NCBI GenBank assembly: GCA_902497145.1
Contig: CABVDR010000001.1
Span: forward strand, 91,110-155,109
From: an uncultured Oscillospiraceae bacterium
GTDB lineage: Bacteria; Bacillota; Clostridia; Oscillospirales; Oscillospiraceae
Length of the DNA stretch: 64,000 nucleotides
Reading direction: 5' to 3'
In this document: positions 35,301 through 42,607 of the stretch, one piece after another
Layout of the letters: each line of letters begins with the position of its first letter
Numbering within the stretch: the first letter of the stretch is position 1
Notes under the pieces: model-generated
Database searches by the model: none
The model's input: only the letters and a program-made list of their open reading frames with translations
What the model was told of the DNA's origin: nothing
Program-made: the position numbers and the translations under genes

Positions 35301-35510
35301 GAAGTCTGAGCCGCTCAGGTCCAGATCGGCGGTGAGCTCCACGGTGATACCCTGGGACCAGGTATCCCGGGTACACTGCTTGGAAAAGTTGGTAAAATCC
35401 TGGACGGTGGCAATGGTGACCGTGTCCGAAGCCGCGGCGGCGGGCAGAGTCAAGGTACAAAGGAGCGCCAATGCCGTCAGGAGGGCGGCGCCACGCTGTG
35501 TGTGTTTCAT
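32346..35510 (-). CDS. Membrane-anchored surface protein: beta-helix repeats split by a long coiled-coil (1054 aa)
   Basis: Signal peptide (cleavage after LPAAAA, about residue 26). Residues 30-280 are GLUG-type beta-helix repeats (IGGLVGLNGKDG, VGGITGQNLGTVENCSNTG, MGGIAGLQSGEISNCTN). Residues about 290-640 are Gln/Asp/Ala-rich helices with heptads (LTDSLTALFDQLDLFTTQIN). Beta-helix repeats return at about 645-830 (VGGIVGTVS, CGGGVAGRCEAG). A C-terminal helix (LLAVGLIGGGVIVLLLAGFF, about 1020-1042) with a basic tail anchors it. The coiled-coil insert recalls the outer part of YhgE/Pip-type and RND partner proteins. Its ATG overlaps the MMPL stop (ATGA), so the two are co-made and may form one export machine. 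Confidence 0.82.
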   Translation of the reverse strand: MKHTQRGAALLTALALLCTLTLPAAAASDTVTIATVQDFTNFSKQCTRDTWSQGITVELTADLDLSGSDFTPVPIFQGTFHGNGHTISGLSFDKKGSKVGLFRTLTASAVVEDLTVEGTLAPQGSAGQAGLLAGENYGTVNRCAAQGSVTGQEDIGGLVGLNGKDGLLLACTSAADVTGVTNVGGITGQNLGTVENCSNTGSLNTEADQDTPTSVGGIAGLSRGTIRGCTNSGPVGYQHVGYNMGGIAGLQSGEISNCTNTAPIQGRKDVGGIVGQFEPSTSFTYSISPSQQLTDSLTALFDQLDLFTTQINDMVTRGVGDAQAIHDSLSAIQDRTHAAGTEGHEDFQNMSDQLYQHTTAISDSLDALREDLDQFSDEGNAQIQEALDQSNQLMNLLEDLMAQADSGVSASIQAMEDTVASIRDQLELISAHHLALSQELDALKQYVATVAEYVANGQYSDALQVPFPSMDLNGHFTAITNGVKEISRLAAQLLKQWADIYHDTSAGMNHTGDDIDRAQQALYEALTALNEAWDRVSSAAQGDLDQVSQLSSKIRDLLKTYTDTLGDKAQSAVDDIDREITAIQDRVDSMTQAAGADNDALHATSQAILDQMEAVRQAISGLGKEPELTVTDLTDGIDQGPGLVKGCTVSGSVEGDSNVGGIVGTVSTELGDDPEATFDLGDMKLMSDVYATLRAVVRDCRFDGDVTVKNECGGGVAGRCEAGAILDCAARGTVETGGDYCGGIVGRTKGKVIRCAALTDLTGQSWLGGVTGLGQDISDCRTMVRADSDGEYQGAIAGQAEGTLSGNRYLMEDLAGLDGVDYEETAQGLDFDAFAQLDYIPADFLTFSYRFEVNGQTVAEIPFAYGDDLDMSLVPQAPQQDGEYGQWPQFPTQDLRRSMVLSVQFTAPTSTLADQDGVAQLLVEGTFSPDASLTVHQEDLPGQSVEGYTSRSAWSYTVTGSQSDTLTVRLRADGVKKPAAAIYEEGSWKRVDSTLDGSYLVFQAPAQGQVLLLEEHQLPLLAVGLIGGGVIVLLLAGFFLHRHIRSKASSPVEK

Positions 35511-37948
35511 GAATCTTCCTCCTGTTCCGGGATATCCAGCTCCTGATATTTGCTCTCAATGAGGGCATCCACGCTGCCGTGGATCACGCCCTTAAACTCG
35601 CCGTCCACAAAGCCTGCCACGTGGCCCCGGACGTGGCCATCCAGGCGCATGGTGCCCTGGTTGAAGCGCTGCTTGCGGTCCCGGTTAAGGGTGATTGCGG
35701 TGCGCTCAATGAGGGCGTCACCCAACATGAGCAGCTGGGGCAGTACGGTCATGACCAGGATGATGGAGGTGACGGTGCCGCGGCCCAGGGTCTGGCCTAC
35801 CGAGCCGATGGTGGCGTCGGTGGAGATGCCGCCGATGAGGAAGCCGGCTACCGCCATGATGGTGCCCGAGGTGAGGATGGTGGGGAAGCTCTGGTTCAGA
35901 GCCTCCACCGCCGCCTGCTTGCGCTCCATGACGGTTTTCAGCTCCAGATAGCGGTTGGTGATGACGATGGCGTAGTCAATGGTGGCGCCCATCTGAATGG
36001 AGCTGACCACCAGGTAGCTCAGGAAGAACAGATTTGTTCCGGTGAGTACGGGGACCGAGAAGTTGATCCAGATAGAGCCCTGGATGGTGAGGACCAGCAA
36101 AATGGGCAGACCCGCCGATTTAAAGGTGAACAGCAAGATCACCATGACGAACAGGGCGGTGAGGATGCTGATTTTCATGTTGTCGCCGGAGAAGGAACTG
36201 GCCAGGTCAAAGGCGTTGGTGGAGTTGCCCACCAAAATTACCTGGTCGCCGTAGTACTCCTGGGCGATGGCGCGGATCTGGTCCAGCAGGGCGTAAGTCT
36301 CATCTCCTTCGGTGGGTACGTCAGCTACAAAGACCAAACGGGACCAGTTCTCCCCCCGCAGCTGCTCCAGGCCTACATCCAGCTGTTCCTGAAGATCGTC
36401 CACCTGGTCCGCCTGCTCCCCGGTGAGACTCACGACTCCCTTGTCCTTCTGCTCCAGCAGGAACTCAAAGACGTCAATCAGGGGAACGGAGTAGTCATCC
36501 GGATCCTGGAAGATGGCCCCATACTCCTCCACGCTCAGGCCGTAGGCCTGGTAGAGCAGATCCGCCAGCTCAATATCGACACCTGCCAGCTCGGAGAACT
36601 GCCGGGGATTCATCTCGTCGGTGAGCATCCGCCCGTCCTCCACCTCAATGTTGGCAAGGCCTGTGGCCTGAGTTATTTCCGGCAGTTGGGATACCCGCTC
36701 CAGTACCTGCTTTTCTTTGTTGTAGTCTCCACGGGGCACCAGCACGGCGATGGTGTTTTTCTGACCGAAGGTATCGGCCACCTTTTCGTCGGCGATGCGC
36801 CAGTCCGGCTTATTGTCAAAGTCGGTGTCATTGGTATCAAAGACGTAATCACAGTGGGAGGAGAGCACCGCTCCGGCAACCACCACCACCAGAAAGATGG
36901 GAGGCAGGATGTAACGAAGACGGACGACGGCCTTGCCCCAGAAGTTGATCTTGGGCACCAGATTGCGGTGGCGGGTGCGGTCGATGGGTTTGCTGAAGAG
37001 CATGAGCAGCCCGGGCATAAGCAAAAACACGCACAGCATACTGCACACGATGCCCTTGGACAGGACAATACCCATGTCAAAGCCGATGCGCAGCTGCATG
37101 AGCATCAGCGCCACCAGGCCGGAGATGGTGGTCAGGCTGGAAGAAGAGATCTCCACGATAGCCTTGCTCAGGGCGGCAATGTCCGCCTCCCGGGGGTCCA
37201 GGCCATTGTCCCGCTCCTCCATGTACCGGTGACAGAAGATAATGGCGTAGTCGATGGCCAGGGCCAGCTGAAGGACCACGGCGATGGAGTTGGTAATAAA
37301 GGAGATGGTGCCGAAAATGAAGTTGGTGCCCATATTCAGCACCGCCGCCACCACAAAGACGATGAGGTAGACGGGTACTTCCATGTAGCTCTTGGAGGTA
37401 AACAGCAGCACCACCACGATGACCACCGCGGCGATGGCCAGAATGACGGTCATTTCCTTCTGAAGGGAGGCTGACTCGTCCCGGCCGATCTGGGTGGAGG
37501 AGTAGACGTCGTAACCATCCAGGGCGGAGAGCACCTCATTCATGGCCTCCACGGTGGCCGGATCGGTCTCTTCCCCGTCAAAGGAGATGGTAAACAGGGC
37601 GGAGGAGTTTTTATAGTGCTCCTCTGTGTCGTCAAAGACCACCTCGGATACGCCCTCAATGTCTTCCAGCTTGTGGGACAGGTCCAGAGCGGTCTGATAG
37701 GTCACGTTGGATACCATGACATTGGCGCTGCCTAGGGTGACGAATTCCTCGTCCATGATCGTAAGACCCCGGCGGGTTTCGGTTTGGGCGGGAAGGTAGG
37801 AGGTGATGTCGTTGTTGACCTGGACTTTGTTGATGGAGGCCGCGCAGAAGAGAAAGGCGGCAATAAAAACCAGGTAGAAGGCCTTGCGCTTATCAACAAT
37901 AAAGCGGGCCACTTTGGTCATAGGACTTTCCGTACGTTTTTCCTGCAT
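35507..37948 (-). CDS. MMPL/RND-family exporter (813 aa)
   Basis: Two repeats, each one helix, a large extracytoplasmic domain and five to six helices (about 20-360 and 545-770). The first repeat has DYAIIFCHRYMEER and the second DYAIVITNRYLELK, the charged transmembrane motifs for proton use in this superfamily. Typical size for single-polypeptide Gram-positive MMPL/YdfJ transporters of lipids or hydrophobic compounds. GAGGC stands 7 bases from the ATG. Encoded between a TetR repressor and the coiled-coil surface protein. The C-terminal tail has GHVRGHVAGFVDGEFKGVIH, an odd Gly/His-containing repeat. Confidence 0.9.
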   Translation of the reverse strand: MQEKRTESPMTKVARFIVDKRKAFYLVFIAAFLFCAASINKVQVNNDITSYLPAQTETRRGLTIMDEEFVTLGSANVMVSNVTYQTALDLSHKLEDIEGVSEVVFDDTEEHYKNSSALFTISFDGEETDPATVEAMNEVLSALDGYDVYSSTQIGRDESASLQKEMTVILAIAAVVIVVVLLFTSKSYMEVPVYLIVFVVAAVLNMGTNFIFGTISFITNSIAVVLQLALAIDYAIIFCHRYMEERDNGLDPREADIAALSKAIVEISSSSLTTISGLVALMLMQLRIGFDMGIVLSKGIVCSMLCVFLLMPGLLMLFSKPIDRTRHRNLVPKINFWGKAVVRLRYILPPIFLVVVVAGAVLSSHCDYVFDTNDTDFDNKPDWRIADEKVADTFGQKNTIAVLVPRGDYNKEKQVLERVSQLPEITQATGLANIEVEDGRMLTDEMNPRQFSELAGVDIELADLLYQAYGLSVEEYGAIFQDPDDYSVPLIDVFEFLLEQKDKGVVSLTGEQADQVDDLQEQLDVGLEQLRGENWSRLVFVADVPTEGDETYALLDQIRAIAQEYYGDQVILVGNSTNAFDLASSFSGDNMKISILTALFVMVILLFTFKSAGLPILLVLTIQGSIWINFSVPVLTGTNLFFLSYLVVSSIQMGATIDYAIVITNRYLELKTVMERKQAAVEALNQSFPTILTSGTIMAVAGFLIGGISTDATIGSVGQTLGRGTVTSIILVMTVLPQLLMLGDALIERTAITLNRDRKQRFNQGTMRLDGHVRGHVAGFVDGEFKGVIHGSVDALIESKYQELDIPEQEEDS

Positions 37949-37957
37949 AAGAGTGCC

Positions 37958-38530
37958 TCACTGAATGGGGATGAATTGCTCCAGATTTTTTAGCAGATAG
38001 CTGGTAGGGAGAGGTTCGTCGCTGGAGAGCCACCAGCGGATAAGGGAGAGCATGGCGCCGGTGTAGAAGTGAGCGGCTACTTGGGGATCGACTTGGGGGG
38101 AGACCGCCCGAAACCGAGGCTCCGACAGCAGGCGGCACAGCTCCCCGGCGGCGCAGTCCTCCAGGGTGTGGGCCAGGGTGGCAGCTCCGCTGTTGAGACA
38201 GGCCCGGTACAAAGCACGGCGCTGGGCAAAGAACTGAAAGACGTTCCGGGCGGCGGTGAGCAGATATTCCCGGGGACTTCGGTCCGGGTCTTGGGGCAGG
38301 CAGGTGTCCGCACACTCCCGCTCCATACCCTCCAACAGATAATGCAGAAGCTCCTGTTTGTCGTTAAAATGGGAATAAAAGGTGGTACGGTGGACCATGG
38401 CCCGCCGGCAGATGTCAGTGACCGACAGCTCCTGGAAGGATTTTTCCTCCAGCAGATGGGCCAGGGCCTCCACCAGCAGCTTGCGGGTCTTGCGCTGCCG
38501 CAGATCCAGATGTTCTTCTTGGTGCTCCAT
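37958..38530 (-). CDS. TetR-family repressor of the MMPL operon (190 aa)
   Basis: N-terminal helix-turn-helix (TDICRRAMVHRTTFYSHFNDKQEL, about 40-65) and a helical ligand domain. First gene of the three-gene unit; 9 bases separate it from the MMPL gene. GGGAGGGG 6 bases before the ATG. An 11-bp inverted repeat covers its own promoter, so self-repression released by a hydrophobic ligand is expected. Confidence 0.9.
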   Translation of the reverse strand: MEHQEEHLDLRQRKTRKLLVEALAHLLEEKSFQELSVTDICRRAMVHRTTFYSHFNDKQELLHYLLEGMERECADTCLPQDPDRSPREYLLTAARNVFQFFAQRRALYRACLNSGAATLAHTLEDCAAGELCRLLSEPRFRAVSPQVDPQVAAHFYTGAMLSLIRWWLSSDEPLPTSYLLKNLEQFIPIQ

Positions 38531-38559
38531 AGCGTCCCCTCCCGATTTGGAATGGGATT

Positions 38560-38610
38560 ATCATACCCCTAAAATCTACATTCGTCAAGATAAAATACAA
38601 ATGTAGATTT
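38560..38610 (-). promoter_or_regulatory. TetR operon promoter with overlapping operator
   Basis: Minus-strand promoter TTGACG (38583-38588), 17-bp spacer, TATGAT (38560-38565). Perfect 11-bp arms AAATCTACATT (38572-38582) and AATGTAGATTT (38600-38610) flank the -35, one inside the spacer and one upstream, so a repressor dimer pair would cover the promoter. Confidence 0.8.
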
Positions 38611-38670
38611 ATTGGGGAAAAGCACTGAATGGAGGAAAGAAATTTCTCTGTTCAGACGAGGAGAATTTAG

Positions 38671-38700
38671 TTGCCTGTCTGCCGCCCCCTGGGGTATGAT
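38671..38700 (+). promoter_or_regulatory. Probable msmK promoter
   Basis: TTGCCT, 18-bp spacer, TATGAT, about 225 bases upstream of the msmK ATG, giving a long structured leader. Confidence 0.55.
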
Positions 38701-38706
38701 ATGAAA

Positions 38707-38927
38707 CAGGAAGCGTTTTCTGCCCCTTATTTGGGCAGCCGCGTTCCATCAGTTGCAGGCCGTTGGACTACTCCATTCCAATAGCCCAACGGACCAGAAA
38801 AAAGGAGGAAAATGTAAGCCGCCGGCCGGCGGTGCGGCAGTGTGGAGACCTGCCGTAATCCCGTCAGGGTTTCGCTCTCTGTCGGGGAGGTACACGCGCA
38901 GAGGCAAGTGTACTACGGCCAGAGCCC
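38707..38927 (+). ncRNA. Highly structured msmK leader with start-stop element and 116-bp insert
   Basis: At least five hairpins follow one another: CTGCCC/GGGCAG, CCGTTGG/CCAACGG, then (after AAAGGAGG and an ATG immediately followed by TAA at 38812-38817) CCGCCG/CGGCGG, CGGCAG/CTGCCG and GTACAC/GTGTAC. The strong ribosome site has no reading frame behind it, while the msmK ATG at 38928 has none in front. ATGT occurs at both ends of the intervening 116 bases. It could be a cis-regulatory RNA or a small inserted element. Not a family I recognise. Confidence 0.6.
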
Positions 38928-40061
38928 ATGTCTACTGTGAGCCTTCAGCACATCTTCAAGATCTATGACGGAAACGTCACCGCGGTGAGCGATTTCAATC
39001 TGGAAATTGCCGACAAGGAGTTTATCGTCCTGGTTGGACCCTCCGGCTGCGGTAAGTCCACCACCCTTCGTATGGTGGCCGGCCTGGAGGAAATCTCCAA
39101 GGGCGAGCTTCGCATCGATGACCGGCTGGTCAACGACGTGGAGCCCAAGGACCGCGACATCGCCATGGTCTTCCAGAGCTACGCCCTGTACCCCCACATG
39201 ACGGTACGGGAGAACATGGAATTCCCCCTGAAGCTGCGCAAGATGGACAAAGCGGAGATCGCGCGCCGGGTGAACCAGGCCGCTGAGATCCTGGATATCA
39301 CCCAGTATTTGGACCGGAAGCCCAAGGCTCTGTCCGGCGGCCAGCGTCAGCGTGTGGCCATCGGTCGTGCCATCGTCCGTGAGCCTAAGGTTCTGCTGAT
39401 GGACGAGCCCCTGTCCAACCTGGACGCCAAGCTGCGTAACCAGATGCGCGCTGAGATCATCAAGCTGCGCCAGCGCATCAACACCACCTTTATCTACGTC
39501 ACCCATGACCAGACCGAGGCCATGACTCTGGGCGACCGCATTGTCATCATGAAGGATGGCTTCGTCCAGCAGATCGGCACCCCCCAGCAGGTCTTTGACA
39601 CCCCTGTGAACCTGTTTGTGGCCGGCTTTATCGGTACTCCCCAGATGAACTTCTTCAATGGTCAGCTGGAGAAGACCGCCGCCGGCTATCAGATCCAGTG
39701 CATGGGCGCCACCATCCCCGTCACCGACGAGATGGCCCAGAAGCTGTCTGCCAAGGGCCAGGGCAGCGCCGACGTGATCGTGGGCGTGCGTCCCGAGCAC
39801 ATCACCGTCCAGACCGAGGGCGGCAACGCCATCCAAGCTACGGTGGAAGTGTCCGAGCTGATGGGCAGCGAGCTCTACCTCCACGCCACCGTGGGCGAGG
39901 GAGAGAAGCAGCAGAACGTGGTCATGCGCATCCAGACCACTGAGCTGCCCGCCGAGTTCCGCGCCGGTGTGCCCTATGGCACCAAGCTGGGCTTCACCTT
40001 CCGCAGCCAGCTCATCCACCTGTTTGACCCCGCCACCGAGAAGAACCTGCTGGCGGACTGA
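38928..40061 (+). CDS. msmK: Multi-sugar ABC transporter ATPase (MsmK/UgpC type, 377 aa)
   Basis: Nucleotide-binding domain with Walker A GPSGCGKST (37-45), signature LSGGQRQRVAIGRA, Walker B VLLMDEPLSNLDAKLR and the switch His in THDQTEAM; a C-terminal OB-type regulatory domain (about 240-370) is normal for MalK/UgpC relatives. Encoded with no permease or binding protein next to it. Such lone MsmK proteins power several sugar importers; the ATPase-less operon at 49-53.5 kb is an obvious client. The start lacks its own ribosome site because of the structured leader. A strong terminator follows. Confidence 0.93.
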   Translation: MSTVSLQHIFKIYDGNVTAVSDFNLEIADKEFIVLVGPSGCGKSTTLRMVAGLEEISKGELRIDDRLVNDVEPKDRDIAMVFQSYALYPHMTVRENMEFPLKLRKMDKAEIARRVNQAAEILDITQYLDRKPKALSGGQRQRVAIGRAIVREPKVLLMDEPLSNLDAKLRNQMRAEIIKLRQRINTTFIYVTHDQTEAMTLGDRIVIMKDGFVQQIGTPQQVFDTPVNLFVAGFIGTPQMNFFNGQLEKTAAGYQIQCMGATIPVTDEMAQKLSAKGQGSADVIVGVRPEHITVQTEGGNAIQATVEVSELMGSELYLHATVGEGEKQQNVVMRIQTTELPAEFRAGVPYGTKLGFTFRSQLIHLFDPATEKNLLAD

Positions 40062-40076
40062 TTACCCCAAGAATCA

Positions 40077-40111
40077 AAAACACCCGGAGCAGCTGCTCCG
40101 GGTGTTTTTTT
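40077..40111 (+). terminator. Intrinsic terminator of msmK
   Basis: Perfect stem AAAACACCCGGAGCAG/CTGCTCCGGGTGTTTT followed by more T residues. Confidence 0.9.
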
Positions 40112-40147
40112 ATGGCCTTCTTCGGAAAAGGGAGAAGGCCATCGTGT

Positions 40148-40321
40148 TTATTTGAATTGATTCTGGTCCGGCTGGTAGACGTAGCCGATGGCGGCCAGGG
40201 TTTTTGTTACCTCGTCCGGGTCGGCGTCCTCCCCGTGGCACAGCTCCTCCAGGCTGGGGTAGCTGTCCCGCAGCTTGGTATTCACTACGCTCAGCAGCAG
40301 TACAGGGTCTTTTGGCAGCAT
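40148..40321 (-). CDS. DUF4250 family small protein (57 aa)
   Basis: A short frame whose product starts MLPKDPVLLLSVVNTKLRD, contains PSLEELCHGEDADPDE and ends YVYQPDQNQFK, the pattern I recall for DUF4250. GGAGGG stands 8 bases upstream of the ATG. It lies 18 bases after the amidohydrolase gene on the same strand and is probably co-transcribed. Function unknown. Confidence 0.85.
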   Translation of the reverse strand: MLPKDPVLLLSVVNTKLRDSYPSLEELCHGEDADPDEVTKTLAAIGYVYQPDQNQFK

Positions 40322-40339
40322 GTCCGGTTCCCTCCTCTC

Positions 40340-41167
40340 TCAGGCGTCCAGTCCCAGACCGTAGATCCGGTTGGCATTGTCGAAGAACACCGGCTGCCAG
40401 TGGGCCCGAGGGACCAGACGCTGGACATAGCGGATGTACTCCTCCAGGTTGACGATGGGCCAGTCCGTGCCGAACATCACCCGGTCCCAGCAGCCCACAT
40501 AGCTCAGCCAGCCCCGAAGCAGCTCGGCGTACACCGCCCGGTCCAGGAAGTAGGCGTCTAGATCCACCCGGCCCTCCAGCAGGCCGGACAGGTCGGTAGA
40601 CACGTTGGGGTTTTTCTCCAGCACGGCGGCCGCCTCCTGGAGGAAGGGGTTGCCGAAGTGGCACATGACGAAGCGGGTGCGATGGTTGTCGGCCGCCGCC
40701 TCATCCAACACCAGGGGGTGGCTGTACTTTAAATAGGCCCGGGAGTAGGAGGTGAGCCCCATGTGCACCGCCACCGGCTTGTCGTAGCGGGCGGCCAGCT
40801 CATAGATGGGCTGGTAGATGGGGTCGGTGAGCCAGATCTTGTTGTAGCCAGGGTAGAGCTTGACCCCGCAGCAGTTCTCCCGCTTCAGATGCTCCTCCAC
40901 CTGATCGGGCAGGTCCTTGGGGATGGTTTCTCCCCGATCCAGCACCAGGCTGTCCAGCCCCACGCAGTAGTGGAACAGATCTGTGGGGTAGTTGTGAAAG
41001 CCCACATCCAGGCTGCGGTTGCCCATGACCACACCGTGGACGATCTCCAGTTGCCCGTACACCTCCCGCAGGTGTTCCACCGAGTTGACGTGGCCTACCT
41101 TCTCGGCCATGGCGTCGGTGCGGGGTTCGGAGGGGAAAATATGTAAATGCGCATCAATAATCTTCAT
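40340..41167 (-). CDS. Amidohydrolase-family metal-dependent hydrolase (275 aa)
   Basis: TIM-barrel amidohydrolase 2 (PF04909-type) with metal motif DAHLHIF at residues 4-10, KLYPGY, VHMGL, CHFGNPF and the terminal Asp in FGTDWPIVN. The substrate is not known; relatives act on cyclic or aromatic acids or decarboxylate them. AAAGGAG 8 bases upstream fixes ATG 41167 rather than an ATG at 41185 that lies in the ribosome site. Followed by the DUF4250 gene. Confidence 0.85.
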   Translation of the reverse strand: MKIIDAHLHIFPSEPRTDAMAEKVGHVNSVEHLREVYGQLEIVHGVVMGNRSLDVGFHNYPTDLFHYCVGLDSLVLDRGETIPKDLPDQVEEHLKRENCCGVKLYPGYNKIWLTDPIYQPIYELAARYDKPVAVHMGLTSYSRAYLKYSHPLVLDEAAADNHRTRFVMCHFGNPFLQEAAAVLEKNPNVSTDLSGLLEGRVDLDAYFLDRAVYAELLRGWLSYVGCWDRVMFGTDWPIVNLEEYIRYVQRLVPRAHWQPVFFDNANRIYGLGLDA

Positions 41168-41227
41168 GGAAACGGCTCCTTTCATACCATTCCATTATAA
41201 TGCGCCGCTGTCCGCTCCGCAACCCCC

Positions 41228-42607
41228 TCAGCTGGGGAGCGTGGGGGAAATCATGGCCCAAAGTGCATCCTCACCCAGCCCCTTGCTGGTGTAGGTTGCC
41301 TCGGTCCCGTCGGGATAGCGGATGGTGAAGTCGATGTGGGGGCCGTCAATGTCCCCCGCGTCCTGGTAGGAGTGGGAGCGGGCGGCCACTACCTCCCGGG
41401 TCATATCCTGGGCGCGGAAGATGGGGTTGTCCACCGTGTCCCGATATTCTTCCGGTACGCTGTCGCACCAGGGGATAGAGTAGAGCCGCACGTCATAGGC
41501 GGCCCGATCGTTGATATCCACCGGTTCTCCTTCCGGCGCGCCGCCCTCCGGGAGAGACACCCGGACGGTCACATCGCTGTAACCCCGGCTCCAACGGAGA
41601 AACAGGGTGTTTTTGATCCCCTCCTGGTAGGACAGGGTACCCTCAAACTCGCCGTAGCCTGCGGGCGCAGAGGTGGGCAGGTAGGGGGCGAAAGCCGCCT
41701 CCTGCCGGGCCTCCTCCAGGCTGGAGAAGGTGTCGGCCCGCCAGGCGGGGATGTCGGCGGCAGTGCGCAGGTGATCCAGAGTGAACTGGATGCCCTCCCC
41801 GGCAAAGGTGTGGTTGACAAAGAGGGTACTAAAGTCCAGGGCGGTGTCCTTGCCCTCCCGATCAGTTTGGCCGTAGTTCACAAAGCGCACCCCAATCCCG
41901 TCCTTCACGGCCTGGATGGTTACCTTGGTCTCCTGGGTGCCATCGTTATTCCAGTCGCCGGTGCTGGTCCAGGCGGCGATCTCCGTATCAAAGTAGTCGT
42001 AGTAGGTGGGCTCCGGCCCGGCCACGCAGGTGGGGGGGAGCTGATCGGGAGCAAGCTGGAGGGAGAAGTGGGCGTCCCCCTTGCCGCCTACTACGGTTAC
42101 CCAGAGCAAGGAGCCATTTTTATCATAGATAGCGTCGGCGTTCAGGGTGTAGCCGTCCCAGAAGAGCGTCCAGGGGATGCCTTCCCCATCGCCATCCGGC
42201 CAGAACAGATCAAATAACTGCTCCTGGGTGAGGGTGCGGCCAAAGGAGCCCTCCTGCACAGCGTAGCGCAGGGAGCTGTCTATCTCGGTCTCCAACGGGA
42301 CATAGTCAATTCCCCGGAGGCAGAAGAAGTTGGCGGTTCCCTCCCCGCTGTCCGGCACCAGATAGCCGGAGGACTCTCCGGGGCCGATGGTATCCTGGAT
42401 GCCGGGGACGATGGTGTCGGAGGTAACCTGGGTAGGGGCGGGGGACAGCCCCACATACAGGGCCAGACAGGCCACCGCGCCGCAGGCGGCTAAAGCGGCG
42501 ATTTGCCCCACATGGGAGCGGCGGGACCGGGGTTTTAGTTCACACAGGCGGCGGTGAAATTCTAGGGTCACCTGCTGGGAGTCCATATACTGAGCGTAGT
42601 ATTTCAT
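41228..42607 (-). CDS. Probable anti-sigma factor with extracytoplasmic domain (459 aa)
   Basis: A short cytosolic N-terminus (MKYYAQYMDSQQVTLEFHRR, about 40 aa), one transmembrane helix (about 42-62, IAALAACGAVACLALYVGL) and an outside domain of about 390 residues containing a long Thr/Asp-rich beta region. The ATG overlaps the stop of the ECF sigma gene (ATGA), and TAGGAGGAG precedes it, which is the standard layout of a cognate anti-sigma. The N-terminal part is small for a zinc-binding anti-sigma domain and lacks its HxxxCxxC motif, so the mode of sigma binding is open. Confidence 0.7.
   Translation of the reverse strand: MKYYAQYMDSQQVTLEFHRRLCELKPRSRRSHVGQIAALAACGAVACLALYVGLSPAPTQVTSDTIVPGIQDTIGPGESSGYLVPDSGEGTANFFCLRGIDYVPLETEIDSSLRYAVQEGSFGRTLTQEQLFDLFWPDGDGEGIPWTLFWDGYTLNADAIYDKNGSLLWVTVVGGKGDAHFSLQLAPDQLPPTCVAGPEPTYYDYFDTEIAAWTSTGDWNNDGTQETKVTIQAVKDGIGVRFVNYGQTDREGKDTALDFSTLFVNHTFAGEGIQFTLDHLRTAADIPAWRADTFSSLEEARQEAAFAPYLPTSAPAGYGEFEGTLSYQEGIKNTLFLRWSRGYSDVTVRVSLPEGGAPEGEPVDINDRAAYDVRLYSIPWCDSVPEEYRDTVDNPIFRAQDMTREVVAARSHSYQDAGDIDGPHIDFTIRYPDGTEATYTSKGLGEDALWAMISPTLPS

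Noticed and set aside
33705..35309. 534-codon plus-strand frame opposite the coiled-coil surface protein
   Set aside because: Composition matches antisense reading of a repeat protein; no start signal or domain.
35579..37474. 631-codon plus-strand open frame opposite the MMPL exporter
   Set aside because: His/Gly/Asp-rich, no family likeness, no ribosome site; it is the antisense shadow of a GC-rich gene with clear transporter motifs on the other strand.
38707..38927. Possible match of the msmK leader to the actinobacterial msiK RNA motif
   Set aside because: Same gene type downstream, but I cannot recognise the motif's conserved elements and the host looks like a Clostridia member; a covariance search would decide.
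38753..38968. 71-codon frame across the msmK leader
   Set aside because: Arg/Cys-rich, overlaps the hairpins and the msmK start, no ribosome site of its own.
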